Below, in pieces: positions 5,628 through 6,061 of a DNA stretch of 6,061 nucleotides; positions within the stretch are counted from its first letter, which is position 1, and each line of letters opens with the position of its first letter. A program made the translations under genes and the position numbers. The DNA lies in the NCBI GenBank assembly GCA_900555815.1, contig USMR01000063.1, forward strand, positions 1 to 6,061, read 5' to 3'. This stretch comes from an uncultured Collinsella sp. (GTDB lineage Bacteria > Actinomycetota > Coriobacteriia > Coriobacteriales > Coriobacteriaceae). A model generated the notes under the pieces. The model had not been told where the DNA came from. It worked only from the letters and a program-made list of their open reading frames with translations, and made no database searches.

Positions 5628-5731
5628 CTGCCGCTCAGCACGGCAGCCTTGATGAGCCCTTGCCCTTCTCCTGGGAATTATGATCGGGCATCAATCTGCT
5701 GAGTGGCCCGAATCCCAGGAGGGGACTCTAT
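5628..5731 (+). promoter_or_regulatory. Structured mRNA leader with ribosome-binding-site sequestration, candidate riboswitch
   Basis: Several pairings are visible between the putative promoter and the ATPase start. Hairpin A is CTGCCG (5628-5633) with CGGCAG (5641-5646). Its whole 7-base loop CTCAGCA (5634-5640) is complementary to TGCTGAG (5697-5703), a potential pseudoknot. Alternatively, CCGCTCAGCA (5631-5640) pairs with TGCTGAGTGG (5697-5706) as one 10-bp stem with a single G-U pair. Helix B is TTGATG (5649-5654) plus CCC (5657-5659) with GGG-CATCAA (5686-5694). The loop of helix B holds CTCCTGGGA (5668-5676), a perfect complement of TCCCAGGAG (5713-5721), which contains the ATPase Shine-Dalgarno AGGAGGGG (5717-5724). 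Mutually exclusive pairings ending at the ribosome-binding site suggest control of translation initiation. The yybP-ykoY manganese and M-box magnesium hallmarks were looked for and not seen. The class is unknown, and the structure is read by eye, without folding energies or alignment. Confidence 0.5.
5652..5702 (+). CDS. Possible proline-rich leader peptide in the ATPase leader
   Basis: A 16-codon frame reads MSPCPSPGNYDRASIC, with Pro at positions 3, 5 and 7, all encoded by CCT. Its stop TGA lies inside the segment that pairs with hairpin A. Its codons span helix B and the sequence complementary to the ATPase ribosome-binding site, so ribosomes on it would reshape the leader. The alternating prolines resemble the start of MgtL, the leader peptide of enterobacterial mgtA, as I recall it (M-E-P-D-P-T-P). 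There is no clear Shine-Dalgarno (only GGCAG at 5642-5646), so translation is unproven and the frame may be chance. Confidence 0.25.
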   Translation: MSPCPSPGNYDRASIC

Positions 5732-6061
5732 ATGCAAAAGGAATACCTGTCCGCCGCGGCGGAGGTGCTCAGCGACCAAGGTGTCGATGAGAACCTCGGC
5801 CTGAGCACCGGCGAGGCGTCGTCGCGTCTTGCCAAGACAGGCCCTAACAAGCTTGAGGAAGCCGAGAAGACACCGCTGTGGAAGCGCTTCTTTGAGCAGA
5901 TGGCAGACCCCATGGTCATCATGCTGATCGCGGCCGCGGTTATCAGCGCGCTCACGGGCATGGTCAAGGGCGAGGCGGACTTTGCCGATGTCGCCATCAT
6001 CATGTTCGTCGTTATCGTCAACTCGGTGCTGGGCGTGGTCCAGGAAGCCAAGAGCGAAGAG
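5732..6061 (+). CDS. P-type cation-transporting ATPase, probably Ca2+ type (3' truncated)
   Basis: The first 110 residues of a membrane ATPase that pumps cations using ATP; the frame is open to the right edge. Residues about 5-60 form the cation-ATPase N-terminal domain, with LSTGEASSRLAKTGPNKLEE (24-43) being the typical G-L-s-x-x-E-A-x-x-R-L-x-x-x-G-x-N motif. M1 is about residues 60-78 (PMVIMLIAAAVISALTG), and M2 about 84-103 (FADVAIIMFVVIVNSVLGVV). QEAKSEE then begins the actuator domain. This layout matches SERCA/PMR1-like bacterial P2 ATPases, such as the Listeria Ca2+ pump. The ion-selective helix, TGES and DKTGT motifs lie outside, so Ca2+ versus another cation (Na+, Mn2+) is not settled. 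AGGAGGGG at 5717-5724 lies 7 nt before the ATG. The structured leader upstream may control translation. Confidence 0.92.
   Translation, partial: MQKEYLSAAAEVLSDQGVDENLGLSTGEASSRLAKTGPNKLEEAEKTPLWKRFFEQMADPMVIMLIAAAVISALTGMVKGEADFADVAIIMFVVIVNSVLGVVQEAKSEE

Noticed and set aside
5600..5731. Known metal riboswitch (yybP-ykoY manganese, M-box magnesium or NiCo) before the ATPase
   Set aside because: The conserved core segments I know for these classes are not visible. The leader is listed as an unassigned structured element instead; a covariance search would decide.
1..6061. CRISPR arrays, insertion sequences, tRNA or rRNA genes
   Set aside because: No regularly spaced repeats, terminal inverted repeats with transposase, or tRNA/rRNA-like sequences were seen on either strand.

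Overview
The window looks like a chromosomal segment of a GC-rich member of the Coriobacteriia (Actinomycetota), most like Collinsella. The basis is the strong G/C preference at third codon positions, the wording of the pyruvate kinase, and the mix of a fused CbiM, a Zn-PLC-like protein and a P-type ATPase. The genus is inferred from recall, not from a search.

Left part (1-2695, + strand): the 3' end of an ECF-type cobalt/nickel uptake operon. Its genes are cbiM (metal-binding S component, cut at the window's left edge, with a CbiN-like C-terminal extension), cbiQ (transmembrane T component, overlapping cbiM) and cbiO (ATPase, 22 bp after cbiQ). Together they form one importer: CbiM binds the metal, CbiQ couples it to the ATPase, and CbiO supplies the energy. 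A weak GC hairpin may end the operon.

Middle (2740-3830): a separately promoted gene for a cytoplasmic protein of the zinc-dependent phospholipase C fold (+). It is followed by about 200 bp that holds a possible C-terminal remnant of a minus-strand gene and a strong intrinsic terminator serving pyk.

Right part (3829-6061): pyk (pyruvate kinase, last step of glycolysis) on the minus strand. A comparatively AT-rich intergenic region of about 440 bp separates it from a divergently transcribed P-type cation ATPase (+, cut at the right edge, with only the N-terminus and M1-M2 present). This region carries a consensus -10 for pyk with a pair of 12-bp direct repeats 21 bp apart. On the ATPase side it carries a promoter-like site and a leader of about 100 nt.

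The ATPase leader is the most interesting part of the window. It can form a hairpin whose seven-base loop is complementary to a downstream segment (a potential pseudoknot). It also contains a nine-base perfect complement to the ATPase ribosome-binding site, and a 16-codon open frame reading MSPCPSPG..., whose alternating prolines recall the MgtL leader peptide of enterobacterial mgtA. I could not match it to a riboswitch class by eye. It is a candidate cation-responsive translational switch.
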